From positions 1 to 64,000 of IMG/VR virus record IMGVR_UViG_3300045241_000115: a stretch of DNA of 64,000 nucleotides; one strand, given 5' to 3'. The position numbers and the translations under genes were made by a program. The notes under the pieces are model-generated. The model was not told the origin of the DNA, made no database searches, and saw only the letters and a list, made by a program, of their open reading frames with translations. Within the stretch, counting starts at the first letter, position 1. Every line of letters starts with the position of its first letter. Positions 22,997-31,564 of the stretch are shown here, one piece after another. Source of the stretch: a virus.

Positions 22997-23716
22997 TTAT
23001 GACCCGCCGATCGGCGGCGGTTCGCCAGCGGTGTGACGATGCGTCGTCAAGCCGACCGAGCCGCCGCTGCCGAATTTGCCGGTCACTTCACCCTTGCATT
23101 CGATGCGACCGGTGACCGTCACCTTCGGGCAGTCCAGCACGATCTCGTTCGCGCTTTTGACCGTCACCTTGCCGCCCTGCGGATCAAGCTCCACGAGCAG
23201 CATACCGTCGTCGCTGCGGAGCTGCACCGTCGTCGCGGAAACTGGCGCTCCTGAGTTGCGCAGCAGGTCGGAGCCACCGCCCGGTACTTTGGGCTGACTG
23301 CGTAGCCCGACATGGGCGACGGCGTCCGTGATGTCGTGCATGCGCCAGTCGCTCGGCTTCTGGACGCCTCCCTGCTGGTGCCAGTTGTCGATGCTGCGCT
23401 CGCTGAAAGACAGCCAGCATTCATCGCCGGCCTTGACAGGGAAGCTCAGCATGTGGCCGCCGCCGCCAGGGAAGTGCACGGGCACGTCGGGGATGTTGGC
23501 AATCGTCAGCGGTGTGATCGTGCCGTCCGTGTTTCTTTGGAAAGCCTGCAGCGCGGGCTGGACGACAGCGGTCAGCTTCGTCGCGTCGTAACTGACGATC
23601 ACGCCCGGCATCCCGGTGTGGATTTGCGACTGGCGGCCGTCCAGATGCGTCTGCGTCGCCTCGAACTGATCGATGCCGCGTTGCCGCCATTCCAACGGAG
23701 GCGCTGAACCGCTCAT
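22997..23716 (-). CDS. Gp138-type baseplate spike, membrane-piercing
   Basis: GMPGVIVSYDATKLTAVVQP, FPVKAGDECWLSFSERSIDN, HDITDAVAHVGLRSQ belong to the Gp138 N-terminal OB-like domain. A beta-helical stretch follows (DGMLLVELDPQGGKVTVKSA), and the end reads GLTTHRHTAGEPPP with the HxH that often binds iron at the spike apex. It perforates the outer membrane during injection. Confidence 0.82.
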   Translation of the reverse strand: MSGSAPPLEWRQRGIDQFEATQTHLDGRQSQIHTGMPGVIVSYDATKLTAVVQPALQAFQRNTDGTITPLTIANIPDVPVHFPGGGGHMLSFPVKAGDECWLSFSERSIDNWHQQGGVQKPSDWRMHDITDAVAHVGLRSQPKVPGGGSDLLRNSGAPVSATTVQLRSDDGMLLVELDPQGGKVTVKSANEIVLDCPKVTVTGRIECKGEVTGKFGSGGSVGLTTHRHTAGEPPPIGGS

Positions 23717-24048
23717 GTCTCTGTCACCCAGTACACGTGACTGCCCGTGCCAAGATTGGCGAAGGTGGGCACGCGCGCGCCGTGCGCGTCGCCATCCGTC
23801 GCGACGAGCATGATGCCGCCCAGCGCGAGATATTCGTACTGGGCCAAAAGGTCCGCGCCGATCACCAGAGGAATGCCGCAGACGATGGGCGCGCCGTACG
23901 TGTCAGCGATATCGACCGTCCAGCCGCAGCCGCCGGCGGCCGTCGTGTCGCGGTAGACGAACGTGAGCTCGTAGCGCACGCCAGACAGCACGATGCCGAA
24001 GTTCACCGGCGAGTTCGTCAGCGGGATCTCGGCGTACTGAAAAGCCAT
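23713..24048 (-). CDS. Baseplate plug protein, 111 aa
   Basis: AEIPLTNSPVNFGIVLSGVR, YELTFVYRDTTAAGGCGWTV, IPLVIGADLLAQYEYLALGG resembles the small cyanophage-type baseplate plug that fills the hub (DUF6983-like). It is coupled by ATGA to both the spike and the Dit-like gene. Confidence 0.7.
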   Translation of the reverse strand: MAFQYAEIPLTNSPVNFGIVLSGVRYELTFVYRDTTAAGGCGWTVDIADTYGAPIVCGIPLVIGADLLAQYEYLALGGIMLVATDGDAHGARVPTFANLGTGSHVYWVTET

Positions 24049-24806
24049 CAGAACAGCCCCGGCAGCAGGCCGTGCAGCGCTTGCATGCCCTTCTGCTTCA
24101 GATCGGCGAGCGGCGTCGATGTGCGCTCCGTTGGCGTGTCCGTCTTCTTGTCAGGCGCAGCAGTCGTCGCCTGCGTGGACTCTGGCTTTGCCTGATCGGA
24201 TTGCGCGGGCTGTGTCGTCGTCTGTGTCTCGACGATGAACACTTCCTGCATGTGACACTCGATCATCAGGCTGTATTCGGTCGTGTGGTCCGTCCGAACG
24301 CCAAGCTCGACGATCACCATGTTCTCGTAGGTACGCTTGCCAGTCGTCAGTTGAAACGGCTGGACGGGATTGCCGCCCTTCGCCGCTTCTTCCTTGTCGT
24401 ATTGCAGCTTGATCAGGCCGTCGTAGATGTCCCTGACGCGCTGCTCCGTTGCCGATGACAGCAGTCCCTTGCCGGCGCCCAGCAGGCCGCCGCCGATGTT
24501 CTCGAAGCCGCCTCCCGCCTGAAAGCCCTGGACTGCTGACCCGACGGGATTGGCGTTCGTCCAGCCCATGCGCATCGTCACCGTCGCAGGCAGCTTGAAC
24601 GCATGATCGGAGACGGGCGATCCGCGCGCGACGGGATGCTGCGTCACCTGCAACCGATCGCTGTGCTGCTCTTCAATCGTCACGTCGGGGATTATCGCCC
24701 CGACCCTGCGCGTGTTGCGGATGAACGCGGGCATCAGTCCCGCAGCGGACAACCCTTGCTGCGCGAAGGATGCGCCTGTGGAGAGGCCGGCGAGCAGTCC
24801 GCTCAT
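24048..24806 (-). CDS. Dit-like baseplate protein, 252 aa
   Basis: GAIIPDVTIEEQHSDRLQVT, HAFKLPATVTMRMGWTNANP, TTGKRTYENMVIVELGVRTD is the pattern of phage Dit-like proteins, followed by a low-complexity Gln/Thr/Pro tail. It overlaps the tape measure stop by ATGA. It should sit at the hub-tube junction. Confidence 0.72.
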   Translation of the reverse strand: MSGLLAGLSTGASFAQQGLSAAGLMPAFIRNTRRVGAIIPDVTIEEQHSDRLQVTQHPVARGSPVSDHAFKLPATVTMRMGWTNANPVGSAVQGFQAGGGFENIGGGLLGAGKGLLSSATEQRVRDIYDGLIKLQYDKEEAAKGGNPVQPFQLTTGKRTYENMVIVELGVRTDHTTEYSLMIECHMQEVFIVETQTTTQPAQSDQAKPESTQATTAAPDKKTDTPTERTSTPLADLKQKGMQALHGLLPGLF

Positions 24807-27247
24807 GCGAGCCGCGACTGTGAGTAGCGCGTCTGGAAGTCGAATACGCGCGTCATCTCAGCATAAACCTTGTGCCCAGCGAGAGTCGGATCGGGCGACT
24901 GCACGACGATCGAGGCGGTGTTGTTGACCGCAAGTTGCCTGCCGCCCGGTCCATCGGCAGCGGAAGTCTGTCGTCTTGCGTTTGACGGCAGCCGAGAAAT
25001 TTCCAAGGTGGAGCGTCCGTGCTGCCATGGATCTGCGGCGCGAAGATTGCCCGACGATGCCTCATAGAACCCGCCCCAATTGTGCATCGCCAGCGCCTCG
25101 CGCCAGCGCGCGAATGCGGGATTGTTATTTAGTTCATAGACCATGAATTGGAGCTGCGTTTCCCGTTCCCTGGGGTCCATCTTTCGTTGGTTGGCGAATG
25201 CTTCGAGCGCTTTGTGGCGCGATCCAGTCCATTGCGCCAATCCGACCGCATCGGTCCCGCCGACATCATAAGCGCCGCCACCGAACCGAATGTCTGAGCG
25301 CAGGCCACTCTCAAACTTCATCGCTGAAACGATCTCGGAGGCTTGCTCTGGTGGGATGTTCAATCGCTGCGCGATATCGTCGCGCAAGTCCGCCGCGCTC
25401 ATCGCCTGCTGCGTCGTCATCGGACCGCCGCCAGTCAGCGCGCTGCCTGCCTGCGCGACGCCGCCGGCCGCTGCCGCTTGCTCCGGCGTCAACCCAGCCG
25501 CCAGACCTTCTGATGCGTCCTGAAACACCATCTCATTGTGTCGGATCAGCTCGCCGATGCCTTCGGCGGTTTCCTTCCCCCACTTTCCGATGGTTTCAAG
25601 GATGCCGATCGTCTTCTTATCCGTCTTGGTGACGGGAGCCTTCGTCTCATCCACGGTCCCATACGCAGGCCCAGACGAATTGTCAGTGGAGAACAGAGGG
25701 AACGTGCGTTTCAGCCAACCACCGATGCCCTCGGCTATCGTTTTGCCGGTGATCAGTCCCGGCTCCGGCCCTTGCCCCTCGCGCGACTTATCCGGCGCTG
25801 GCGGCGGCTTGCCTCCCCATGTCCCGCCTGTCGGCCTGCCATACTCATCGACCACCGGCGCGTTCATATGACCAGCAAGGCCGCCGAGGCCGAGCATCGC
25901 AAGAATTCCCGCCAGCACTCCGCCGCCAGCGGTCGTGAACAGCAAGCCGAGTCCTCTAACTGCCCATGAGAGTCCTCGGATCGACCCGGTAACCATGTTG
26001 ACCTTGGGAACAAGTCCAAGGAAGAAGGCGGCAATGCCAGCACCCAGGAGCCACTCGAAGGCGCCCTTGAGGCCCGTCATGCTCTCTACCCAATCGTCGA
26101 ACTCCTTGACCATCGGAGTCACGGACTTGGCTATCTTGTCGAAACCGCCCCAATCGAATGCCGTCTTGACCGTGCTGCCAGTCTCTTGGTTCTTCTGCCA
26201 TTGCTGGTAATCGTCCAGCGCGAGCATAAACAATGTGAACAACGCGAGGAACCGCCCGAGTGGCGAGGACAGCAGTTGGATGCCGACCTTCAACGCGAGC
26301 ATTGCTTCCGCCGCGTCCTTGACCGCAGGCGGCAGCTTGCCGATCCAATCGATCGTGTTGATCAGCAGATCGATCCAGGTGCCCAGCGCGGTGATGAAGC
26401 CGCGCAGGAAGGCAATCGCATCCGGTGCGTAGCGGATGATCAGATTGAACAGCGCCTCGAGATGCGGCTGCATCTGCAACAGCGACTTGTTCAGCTTGTC
26501 GATGTCGGGACCGATCGCGGTGAACAGGCGAAGTGCGAACTTCTGCGTCAGCGTCTCGAAGAACAACCCCATCGTGTTGAACTTCTGGACCATCGCGTTG
26601 GATGCCTCGCCGTAGGCATCCGTCTGTTGCTTCAATCTGCTCCTGACATCGCCGCGTGAGCCGCCTCCGCCGACACCCCAGATCTGCGCTTGCAGCCTTT
26701 CGTTCTGCTGGGCGTACTGCGCATAGCGAGGATCGGCGATCGCGCGCATCTGGCGCTCGTCCAATCCCATCATCTGCGCGTATTGCAGCGCGATCGCATA
26801 GGCGGTCGTGCCGGGGCGGTTGGCGCCCATCGCGGACAGCCGGCGCCCGAGCTGCTCAAGCTGCAGGTCGGTTTCGGTGGCCGTCACGCCAAGCGTGCGC
26901 ATGAAGCCCGTCGCGGCCGCGCCCATGCTGCGCTGCCATGAGCCGAACCGCTCCATCGCCGACTGCGCCTCCGACGTGGAGACGCCCAGGTTCGCCATCG
27001 CGAAACTGGCACCTTGTATGGCGGCGATGGACGTGTTGAGCCGCTGGCTCGCCCAATAGAGCGCGTCGCCGTGCTGCGCGAGCTTCTTGGTGATCTCCAC
27101 CAGGCCGACCGACAGGCCGACGAGTTCCGTCGTCACGCCGCCGATGGATGACGCGACGCGTTTCAGATTGTTGAGGAAGTTCTGCTGGCTTGGCTGGTCG
27201 ATCGTGTATTTGACGTTGACCAGGAATTCTTCGAGCGTCTGTGCCAT
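24803..27247 (-). CDS. Tape measure protein with tail lysozyme domain, 814 aa
   Basis: Residues 1-250 are helical with coiled-coil potential, the middle has hydrophobic segments (LSSPLGRFLALFTLFMLALD, GIAAFFLGLVPKV), and residues about 620-760 form a phage tail lysozyme domain with MKFESGLRSD (Glu 646 as the likely acid) and AVGLAQWTGSRHKALEAFAN. The length implies a tail near 120 nm by the usual ratio of about 1.5 A per residue; this is only a guide. It sets tail length and helps cross the cell wall. Confidence 0.82.
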   Translation of the reverse strand: MAQTLEEFLVNVKYTIDQPSQQNFLNNLKRVASSIGGVTTELVGLSVGLVEITKKLAQHGDALYWASQRLNTSIAAIQGASFAMANLGVSTSEAQSAMERFGSWQRSMGAAATGFMRTLGVTATETDLQLEQLGRRLSAMGANRPGTTAYAIALQYAQMMGLDERQMRAIADPRYAQYAQQNERLQAQIWGVGGGGSRGDVRSRLKQQTDAYGEASNAMVQKFNTMGLFFETLTQKFALRLFTAIGPDIDKLNKSLLQMQPHLEALFNLIIRYAPDAIAFLRGFITALGTWIDLLINTIDWIGKLPPAVKDAAEAMLALKVGIQLLSSPLGRFLALFTLFMLALDDYQQWQKNQETGSTVKTAFDWGGFDKIAKSVTPMVKEFDDWVESMTGLKGAFEWLLGAGIAAFFLGLVPKVNMVTGSIRGLSWAVRGLGLLFTTAGGGVLAGILAMLGLGGLAGHMNAPVVDEYGRPTGGTWGGKPPPAPDKSREGQGPEPGLITGKTIAEGIGGWLKRTFPLFSTDNSSGPAYGTVDETKAPVTKTDKKTIGILETIGKWGKETAEGIGELIRHNEMVFQDASEGLAAGLTPEQAAAAGGVAQAGSALTGGGPMTTQQAMSAADLRDDIAQRLNIPPEQASEIVSAMKFESGLRSDIRFGGGAYDVGGTDAVGLAQWTGSRHKALEAFANQRKMDPRERETQLQFMVYELNNNPAFARWREALAMHNWGGFYEASSGNLRAADPWQHGRSTLEISRLPSNARRQTSAADGPGGRQLAVNNTASIVVQSPDPTLAGHKVYAEMTRVFDFQTRYSQSRLA

Positions 27248-27251
27248 CGTC

Positions 27252-28397
27252 TTAAGCCGACGTTGTCAGTTCAGGCTTAACCGGCTTGATCGGCGCGGTC
27301 ATCATGTAGGTGAACCACGGATTGCCGCGGTTCTCGCCGATGTGCTGCACGCCGCCCACTTCGTAGAACCCGCTCTCGTTCAGGCCCATGCGCTGAATGT
27401 TCAAGCGCTGCGCGTCCGTCGGCAGGTTGTCCGCGTCACCGGACGGACTCGCCTTCTGCACGACGAGATCGCGCTCATCGATATGGATGCGCCGCCCTGG
27501 CCGGATCGCGAAGTTCAACAGGCTATGGACCTCAACGCCGCCGTCCCGCGTCTGTGCCGGGACGTCCAGCATGCCGGACTGTGAGTTGAGCACCGGCACC
27601 TGCTCCGTCGCGAACGTCTCGAACTCCTTCAGGATGTGCAGCTTGTTATCGTCGTCGATGTGATAGTGCGCGCCAGCGGAGCGCACGACATCGCGCAGAA
27701 CGTCGCTCGCCATGCCGAAACAGACGCGCCCACGCGGCGCCTTCTCCTTGCCAAGATCCGTGATGTAGCCAAGCCCTATACCGTATGGCGCCATCGCCGC
27801 GGCGCACGCATTGACGACATCCCGCTGCGTCGCGCCGGCGGGAAGCGTCGTATTGACGACTGCCTGGGTGACCGCCTCGTCGCCCGTCGCAGCGTGCAGC
27901 TCGATATACGTGTCCGTCGCGTTCTGCCGGCCGTATTTGAACCATGCGATCGGCCCAGCGAAGATTTTGCCGTATTGCTGCGATGGCGCCTGGTAGCCCG
28001 CCTCGAGCAGCACATGCGTCAGCGTCTTTTGCAGCCTCGCGACCAGGTTGCTGTCGATGTTGTAGATCGTGATGCGCGCCTTCCACAACGTCTGGCCGAG
28101 CTGCTTGGAGACATCGAAGTTGAACGCGAGTTTCGACAGATCAACAGCGTCCTTGCCGGACTGCGTGCCGACCGTCAGGTTCCACTTGCGCATCCACAGC
28201 TTGCCGGCGCTGTGCGGATCGAGCGGCATGTCGGGACGCTGGACTGACGACGGGGCAGCGATCGCCGACTTCGTCGCGCCCTTGCCGATTTCCCCTGGCA
28301 GCAACGGCGCAGGCGGGCCGGGAACGCTCGTGTCGGGGAAGTTCAGATCCCCGCCGCCAGCGATAGGCCCGCGTGGTGCTACGACCGCGCCGCTCAT
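27252..28397 (-). CDS. Tail hub-type baseplate protein, 381 aa
   Basis: From ATG 28397: WNLTVGTQSGKDAVDLSKLA, FNFDVSKQLGQTLWKARITI, IYNIDSNLVARLQ are the opening strands of a gp27/XkdQ-type hub domain, and SAGAHYHIDDDNKLHILKE lies in the middle. Its start overlaps the chaperone gene (ATGA). It probably joins tube, spike and wedge. Confidence 0.7.
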   Translation of the reverse strand: MSGAVVAPRGPIAGGGDLNFPDTSVPGPPAPLLPGEIGKGATKSAIAAPSSVQRPDMPLDPHSAGKLWMRKWNLTVGTQSGKDAVDLSKLAFNFDVSKQLGQTLWKARITIYNIDSNLVARLQKTLTHVLLEAGYQAPSQQYGKIFAGPIAWFKYGRQNATDTYIELHAATGDEAVTQAVVNTTLPAGATQRDVVNACAAAMAPYGIGLGYITDLGKEKAPRGRVCFGMASDVLRDVVRSAGAHYHIDDDNKLHILKEFETFATEQVPVLNSQSGMLDVPAQTRDGGVEVHSLLNFAIRPGRRIHIDERDLVVQKASPSGDADNLPTDAQRLNIQRMGLNESGFYEVGGVQHIGENRGNPWFTYMMTAPIKPVKPELTTSA

Positions 28398-28549
28398 CGG
28401 CGATTGTGCTCCGCGTAGGCGTCCTCGGCGCGCTGCTCGTTCTCTTCCTGGGCGTCGATGTAGTCGTTCGCGACCGCGATGATTTCCAAATCCAGCGTGC
28501 CGTCCACCAGGCCCTCGAGGCGACACATGCCTTTGTAGACAGGTCGCAT
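28394..28549 (-). CDS. Tail chaperone downstream frame (DUF6889-like), also reached by -1 frameshift
   Basis: From ATG 28549 it reads RPVYKGMCRLEGLVDGTLDL, EIIAVANDYIDAQEENEQRA, the conserved C-terminal module of phage tail assembly chaperones. ATG overlaps the stop of the upstream chaperone (TGATG). The same frame is open back to 28687, and the heptamer CCCAAAC at 28633-28627 would shift ribosomes into it, giving a fused 218-residue G-T type protein. Both the free and fused products are possible. Confidence 0.65.
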   Translation of the reverse strand: MRPVYKGMCRLEGLVDGTLDLEIIAVANDYIDAQEENEQRAEDAYAEHNRR

Positions 28550-29049
28550 CAGGAAATCTTCTCCATCTGGGAGGCCAACCCACTCAATCCCAATGAGGGC
28601 GTCTGGGGTTCGGCGTCGCCAGGTACGTTTGGGAGCGCCAGCCCTGTAGCGAAAAAACCCGACAGGTTCTCCTGGATCACGTTCCACGCGATGTGGACGA
28701 GCTCCGTCAGGTCATAGTCCTCGAACTGCTCGCGGCCTGCCGTGGGGTTCCACAGGTCCATCCATATCTCGCCCTGGCCGTTCGCGCCCGCGCGACGCTG
28801 CACGCCGGCGAGGCATTGGTTCACGAGATCGTCCACCTCGTGCTTTTCCATCGAGGCGAAGGCGCGGAAGAACGGCCCCATGAACATCAACTGGCGCGCG
28901 GATGCGTTCTGGCCTTCCTCCGGCGCGGTGACCGCGAATTGCACGAGCGGCCCGAACAGCGGACCGACGCCGCGCAACAGATGCAGTTGCGCGCGCGCGT
29001 TCAGCCGCTTGGTGCGATACGTGTGGCCGCCGACTTCGAACTCCGGCAT
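28549..29049 (-). CDS. Tail assembly chaperone, 166 aa
   Basis: EFEVGGHTYRTKRLNARAQL, HLLRGVGPLFGPLVQFAVTA, DLTELVHIAWNVIQENLSGF is typical of chaperones that sit between tube and tape measure genes. Codons 140-141 (CCA AAC) lie in a slippery heptamer, so a fraction of ribosomes would enter the -1 frame. The rest terminate 25 codons later. Confidence 0.8.
   Translation of the reverse strand: MPEFEVGGHTYRTKRLNARAQLHLLRGVGPLFGPLVQFAVTAPEEGQNASARQLMFMGPFFRAFASMEKHEVDDLVNQCLAGVQRRAGANGQGEIWMDLWNPTAGREQFEDYDLTELVHIAWNVIQENLSGFFATGLALPNVPGDAEPQTPSLGLSGLASQMEKIS
28627..28633 (-). promoter_or_regulatory. Predicted -1 frameshift slippery site CCCAAAC
   Basis: The heptamer C CCA AAC is in the zero frame of the chaperone and fits X-XXY-YYZ. 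The new frame has no stop until 28396. Programmed frameshifts at this position in tail chaperone genes are general in tailed phages. Confidence 0.7.
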
Positions 29050-29052
29050 GGG

Positions 29053-29508
29053 CTACGCGCTCCCAGCCGTGCCGTCGCCCAGGATGCCGTCGATGGATCC
29101 AGCATCGAACACCCACTCCTGCGTGCCGCCCTCTTTCGCATAATTGACGTTGGGCCAACGCTGGAAGGCGCATTGACGGCAACTGATCTGATCGCCGCGC
29201 GCCGGGTCGCTGATGACGATCGTATTGTTGCCCCACAACGCGGACGACACGCGCTGCAGGTCGTACATCATCGCGAGCAACTGGTTCGTGCCGGATGTCT
29301 TGAGGAACCTGATCGTCACGGTGCCGCCGTTTCCGGCATGGAGGCTGTGCATCACGCAGCCGTCCGCACCGATGGTCATCGTGTTTTTGTTCTCGACCAT
29401 CGCAATGCTGATGCCTTCTTCGGCATTGCATGAGCCGTAACCGAGCGAGAACGATCCGCCGGGCCCGACAATCGTCGCGGCCACGTCCATGAAGCTGTAG
29501 GTCGCCAT
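29053..29508 (-). CDS. Tail tube protein, DUF3277
   Basis: MATYSFMDVAATIVGPGGSF, SLGYGSCNAEEGISIAMVEN, KNTMTIGADGCVMHSLHAG, followed by TIRFLKTSGTNQLLAMMYD, matches the DUF3277 tube family. It lies directly after sheath-side genes and before the chaperones. Confidence 0.88.
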   Translation of the reverse strand: MATYSFMDVAATIVGPGGSFSLGYGSCNAEEGISIAMVENKNTMTIGADGCVMHSLHAGNGGTVTIRFLKTSGTNQLLAMMYDLQRVSSALWGNNTIVISDPARGDQISCRQCAFQRWPNVNYAKEGGTQEWVFDAGSIDGILGDGTAGSA

Positions 29509-29584
29509 GTATGAGCTCCATCTGAGGGATGCGGCGCCTCACGGCGCTGCGGTCGCCTTGCCCAAGGGCGATGTATGAAGGGGC

Positions 29585-29809
29585 TTAGAGCGGCGGCAGC
29601 GTCACTTTGCCGACGCGTGGAACAGACTTCGGCTTTGGTTTGGCGGGCGCGCGGTGCCTGTCGTTCAGGCCCATGCGACGCAGCTCGCGCGAGATCGCCT
29701 CGTTACCGCGACCCAATCGCTCGGCCATCACGTCGTAGGTCAGGCCTTGCTCGCGCATTTTGCGTAGCTTCGCCCGTTCCTCATCGGTCCAGTGGTTCGT
29801 GCGTCCCAT
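29585..29809 (-). CDS. GcrA-like helix-turn-helix protein, 74 aa
   Basis: HWTDEERAKLRKMREQGLTY, DVMAERLGRGNEAISRELRR has the WTDEER start and the helix-turn-helix of GcrA or Myb/SANT-like short regulators, then a Pro/Lys tail (RAPAKPKPKSVPRVGKV). It lies among tail genes, so it may be a regulator of late genes or a passenger. Confidence 0.6.
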   Translation of the reverse strand: MGRTNHWTDEERAKLRKMREQGLTYDVMAERLGRGNEAISRELRRMGLNDRHRAPAKPKPKSVPRVGKVTLPPL

Positions 29810-29813
29810 CGCA

Positions 29814-30449
29814 TCACCACGTAGCGAATTTCAGTGCCGCCGCCTTCATCGCCAGCGCCGCGCGTTCCTCCGCGGCCGGCTGCAAAGGCTGGATCCACGC
29901 GAGCGCCAGACCGCCGACGGCAACGCCGAGAATGGGCGGCACCGCGACCAAGCAAACGCGGCGATAGCCTTTGACGGCCATCGCCTTCATGTCCTCGTTC
30001 AGCGCCTCGCCAGCGTTGACGCACGCCACTTCATTGTTGAGAAATTTGACAACCAACGGCATCGAGGACTCTGGCAGGAGCGCTTGCTGCGGACCGGAGC
30101 TGGGGATCCAGCGGTTGCCGTCACGATCCACGCCGACGCGGTCAACCAAGATATTGTCGTTGATATTGGTCTCGATCAGTAGCGCATAGTCAGCGCGCGT
30201 GTCGCGCAACAGCCGGTCGGCGTCACGCAGGAATACGGGAGAGTCCAGCTCCGCCTGTTCATGCGCTTTGTGCAGGATCGCATCGGCGATCGTGCCACGC
30301 TCGAGATAGAGGATGTATCCGAGGCCGCCGAGGACGAGCAGGACGATGACGACGATGGCTTTCCAGGGACGGTCCATGAAAGCGAGCAGGCCACGGAACA
30401 CCGATGCGGCGGTGAGCTTTTCCTCCGGCTCCGGCGCCTTGTCGCTCAT
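29814..30449 (-). CDS. Membrane protein, two spans, 211 aa
   Basis: From ATG 30449 the first hydrophobic segment is AIVVIVLLVLGGLGYILYLE (31-50) and the second PPILGVAVGGLALAWIQPL (171-189). Between them is a soluble domain (DADRLLRDTRADYALLIETN, GVDRDGNRWIPSSGPQQALL). No holin family is recognised. It is coupled to the BPSL0067-like gene by ATGA, so a role in lysis or wall access is possible. Confidence 0.6.
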   Translation of the reverse strand: MSDKAPEPEEKLTAASVFRGLLAFMDRPWKAIVVIVLLVLGGLGYILYLERGTIADAILHKAHEQAELDSPVFLRDADRLLRDTRADYALLIETNINDNILVDRVGVDRDGNRWIPSSGPQQALLPESSMPLVVKFLNNEVACVNAGEALNEDMKAMAVKGYRRVCLVAVPPILGVAVGGLALAWIQPLQPAAEERAALAMKAAALKFATW

Positions 30450-30820
30450 TCGATAGCGATCTCCACGACGTAGAACATATCGCCGTCGTTGACCGCGTTG
30501 CCGCTGCCGCCGCGGTATCTGATCACGCGCTGATGCACGGGCTGCCCGCGCCATTGATCGGAAACGAGAAGTCCGTCGCTGTTCTCGCTCAGCAGCACCG
30601 CCGTGTGCGAACGCCCGTCCGTGTGATTGCCGTACAGTCCGTTGGGATCGAATGTCGCAATCGCGGTGCCAGGCGCGCACCCGCTGCCACGCACCGGATC
30701 GCCGCGCCGCCAGAGTGACGTGTGAGGAAGGCCGCAGACCTCCCTCACATACGCCACGCAATGACCGTCCCCGACCACCGTGCCGGAATGCCGGTGATGA
30801 TCGGTCGCGGTGTAAGGCAC
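30446..30820 (-). CDS. BPSL0067-family amidase-like protein, 124 aa
   Basis: GDGHCVAYVREVCGLPHTSL holds the nucleophile Cys of a CHAP/NlpC-like fold, and DGRSHTAVLLSENSDGLLVS the His on the second strand, the Cys-His arrangement of BPSL0067 proteins, which are thought to be peptidoglycan amidases or effector-like hydrolases. With its neighbouring membrane protein it is the best candidate for the endolysin. Confidence 0.7.
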   Translation of the reverse strand: MPYTATDHHRHSGTVVGDGHCVAYVREVCGLPHTSLWRRGDPVRGSGCAPGTAIATFDPNGLYGNHTDGRSHTAVLLSENSDGLLVSDQWRGQPVHQRVIRYRGGSGNAVNDGDMFYVVEIAIE

Positions 30821-30821
30821 G

Positions 30822-31475
30822 TCAGCCGCGCTTTGGCTGCGCTTCGGGAGGCAGGCCCTGATCAGGATGCCCCGGCACTGGCGGCAATCCCTGATCCGGG
30901 TGCCCAGGCACCGTGTGAGGCGGGTAGATCGGATGCGTTGGCTTCAGGCTGCAATCGATCGTCGTCCAACGATAACCGACGCCGACGATCCAGCAGAACA
31001 CCGTCAGCTTGCCCGTCACGCCCGGCGGCAACGGCGGATAGACCGCGCCGGGAGGCAGCACTGGCAACTGCTCCGCTGTGCCCCCGCCGCCGCCAGGACG
31101 ATAGATCGGATGCTCCGGAGAGACAGGAACATCGATGCCATAGTTCGGATCGACCGGACGCGGCGGATGCGGCCACACGGTCGGCGGCGTCGGTAGGCCA
31201 TAATCGGGATCGACGGGATAGGTCGGGCGTGGCGGTCGAGCGATCGGATGCGACGGACGCTCGCCAGTCGGCGGCAGCGGATGACCTGGCGTTACCGGCG
31301 GCAGAGGGATGCCGTAACCCGGATCGACCGGTCCCTCACCACCAGGGAGTCCCTGATCGGGATGACCGCCTTCATCGACGCCATACCCAGGATCGACCGG
31401 CCCTTCAACGCCGGGGAGTCCCTGATCGGGATGTCCACCACGGCGAATGCGCAGAAAGCCACTAACGAATGGCAT
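30822..31475 (-). CDS. Pro/Gly-rich repeat protein, 217 aa
   Basis: The sequence contains many GHPDQGLPP and VDPGYG units and Pro-Tyr-rich runs, with one ordered segment (GKLTVFCWIVGVGYRWTTID). It is probably an extended collagen-like or linker structural protein of the tail. No catalytic motif is seen. Confidence 0.6.
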   Translation of the reverse strand: MPFVSGFLRIRRGGHPDQGLPGVEGPVDPGYGVDEGGHPDQGLPGGEGPVDPGYGIPLPPVTPGHPLPPTGERPSHPIARPPRPTYPVDPDYGLPTPPTVWPHPPRPVDPNYGIDVPVSPEHPIYRPGGGGGTAEQLPVLPPGAVYPPLPPGVTGKLTVFCWIVGVGYRWTTIDCSLKPTHPIYPPHTVPGHPDQGLPPVPGHPDQGLPPEAQPKRG

Positions 31476-31514
31476 AGGCTACTCCTTCATGTTTTAGGTT
31501 GTAGACACGGTCAT

Positions 31515-31553
31515 CCATACGCTGTCGCCACGCGATTGCGTGTGACTGTATGG
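31515..31553. other. Imperfect hairpin before the sheath gene end
   Basis: CCATAC (31515-31520) pairs with GTATGG (31548-31553), GTC with GAC, and CACGC (31529-31533) with GCGTG (31538-31542), with small internal loops and a GATT loop. It sits in the 89-bp gap between the sheath stop and the next gene. No T-run follows on the minus strand. An mRNA end or processing site is possible. Confidence 0.35.
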
Positions 31554-31564
31554 GGTCGTTTGGA

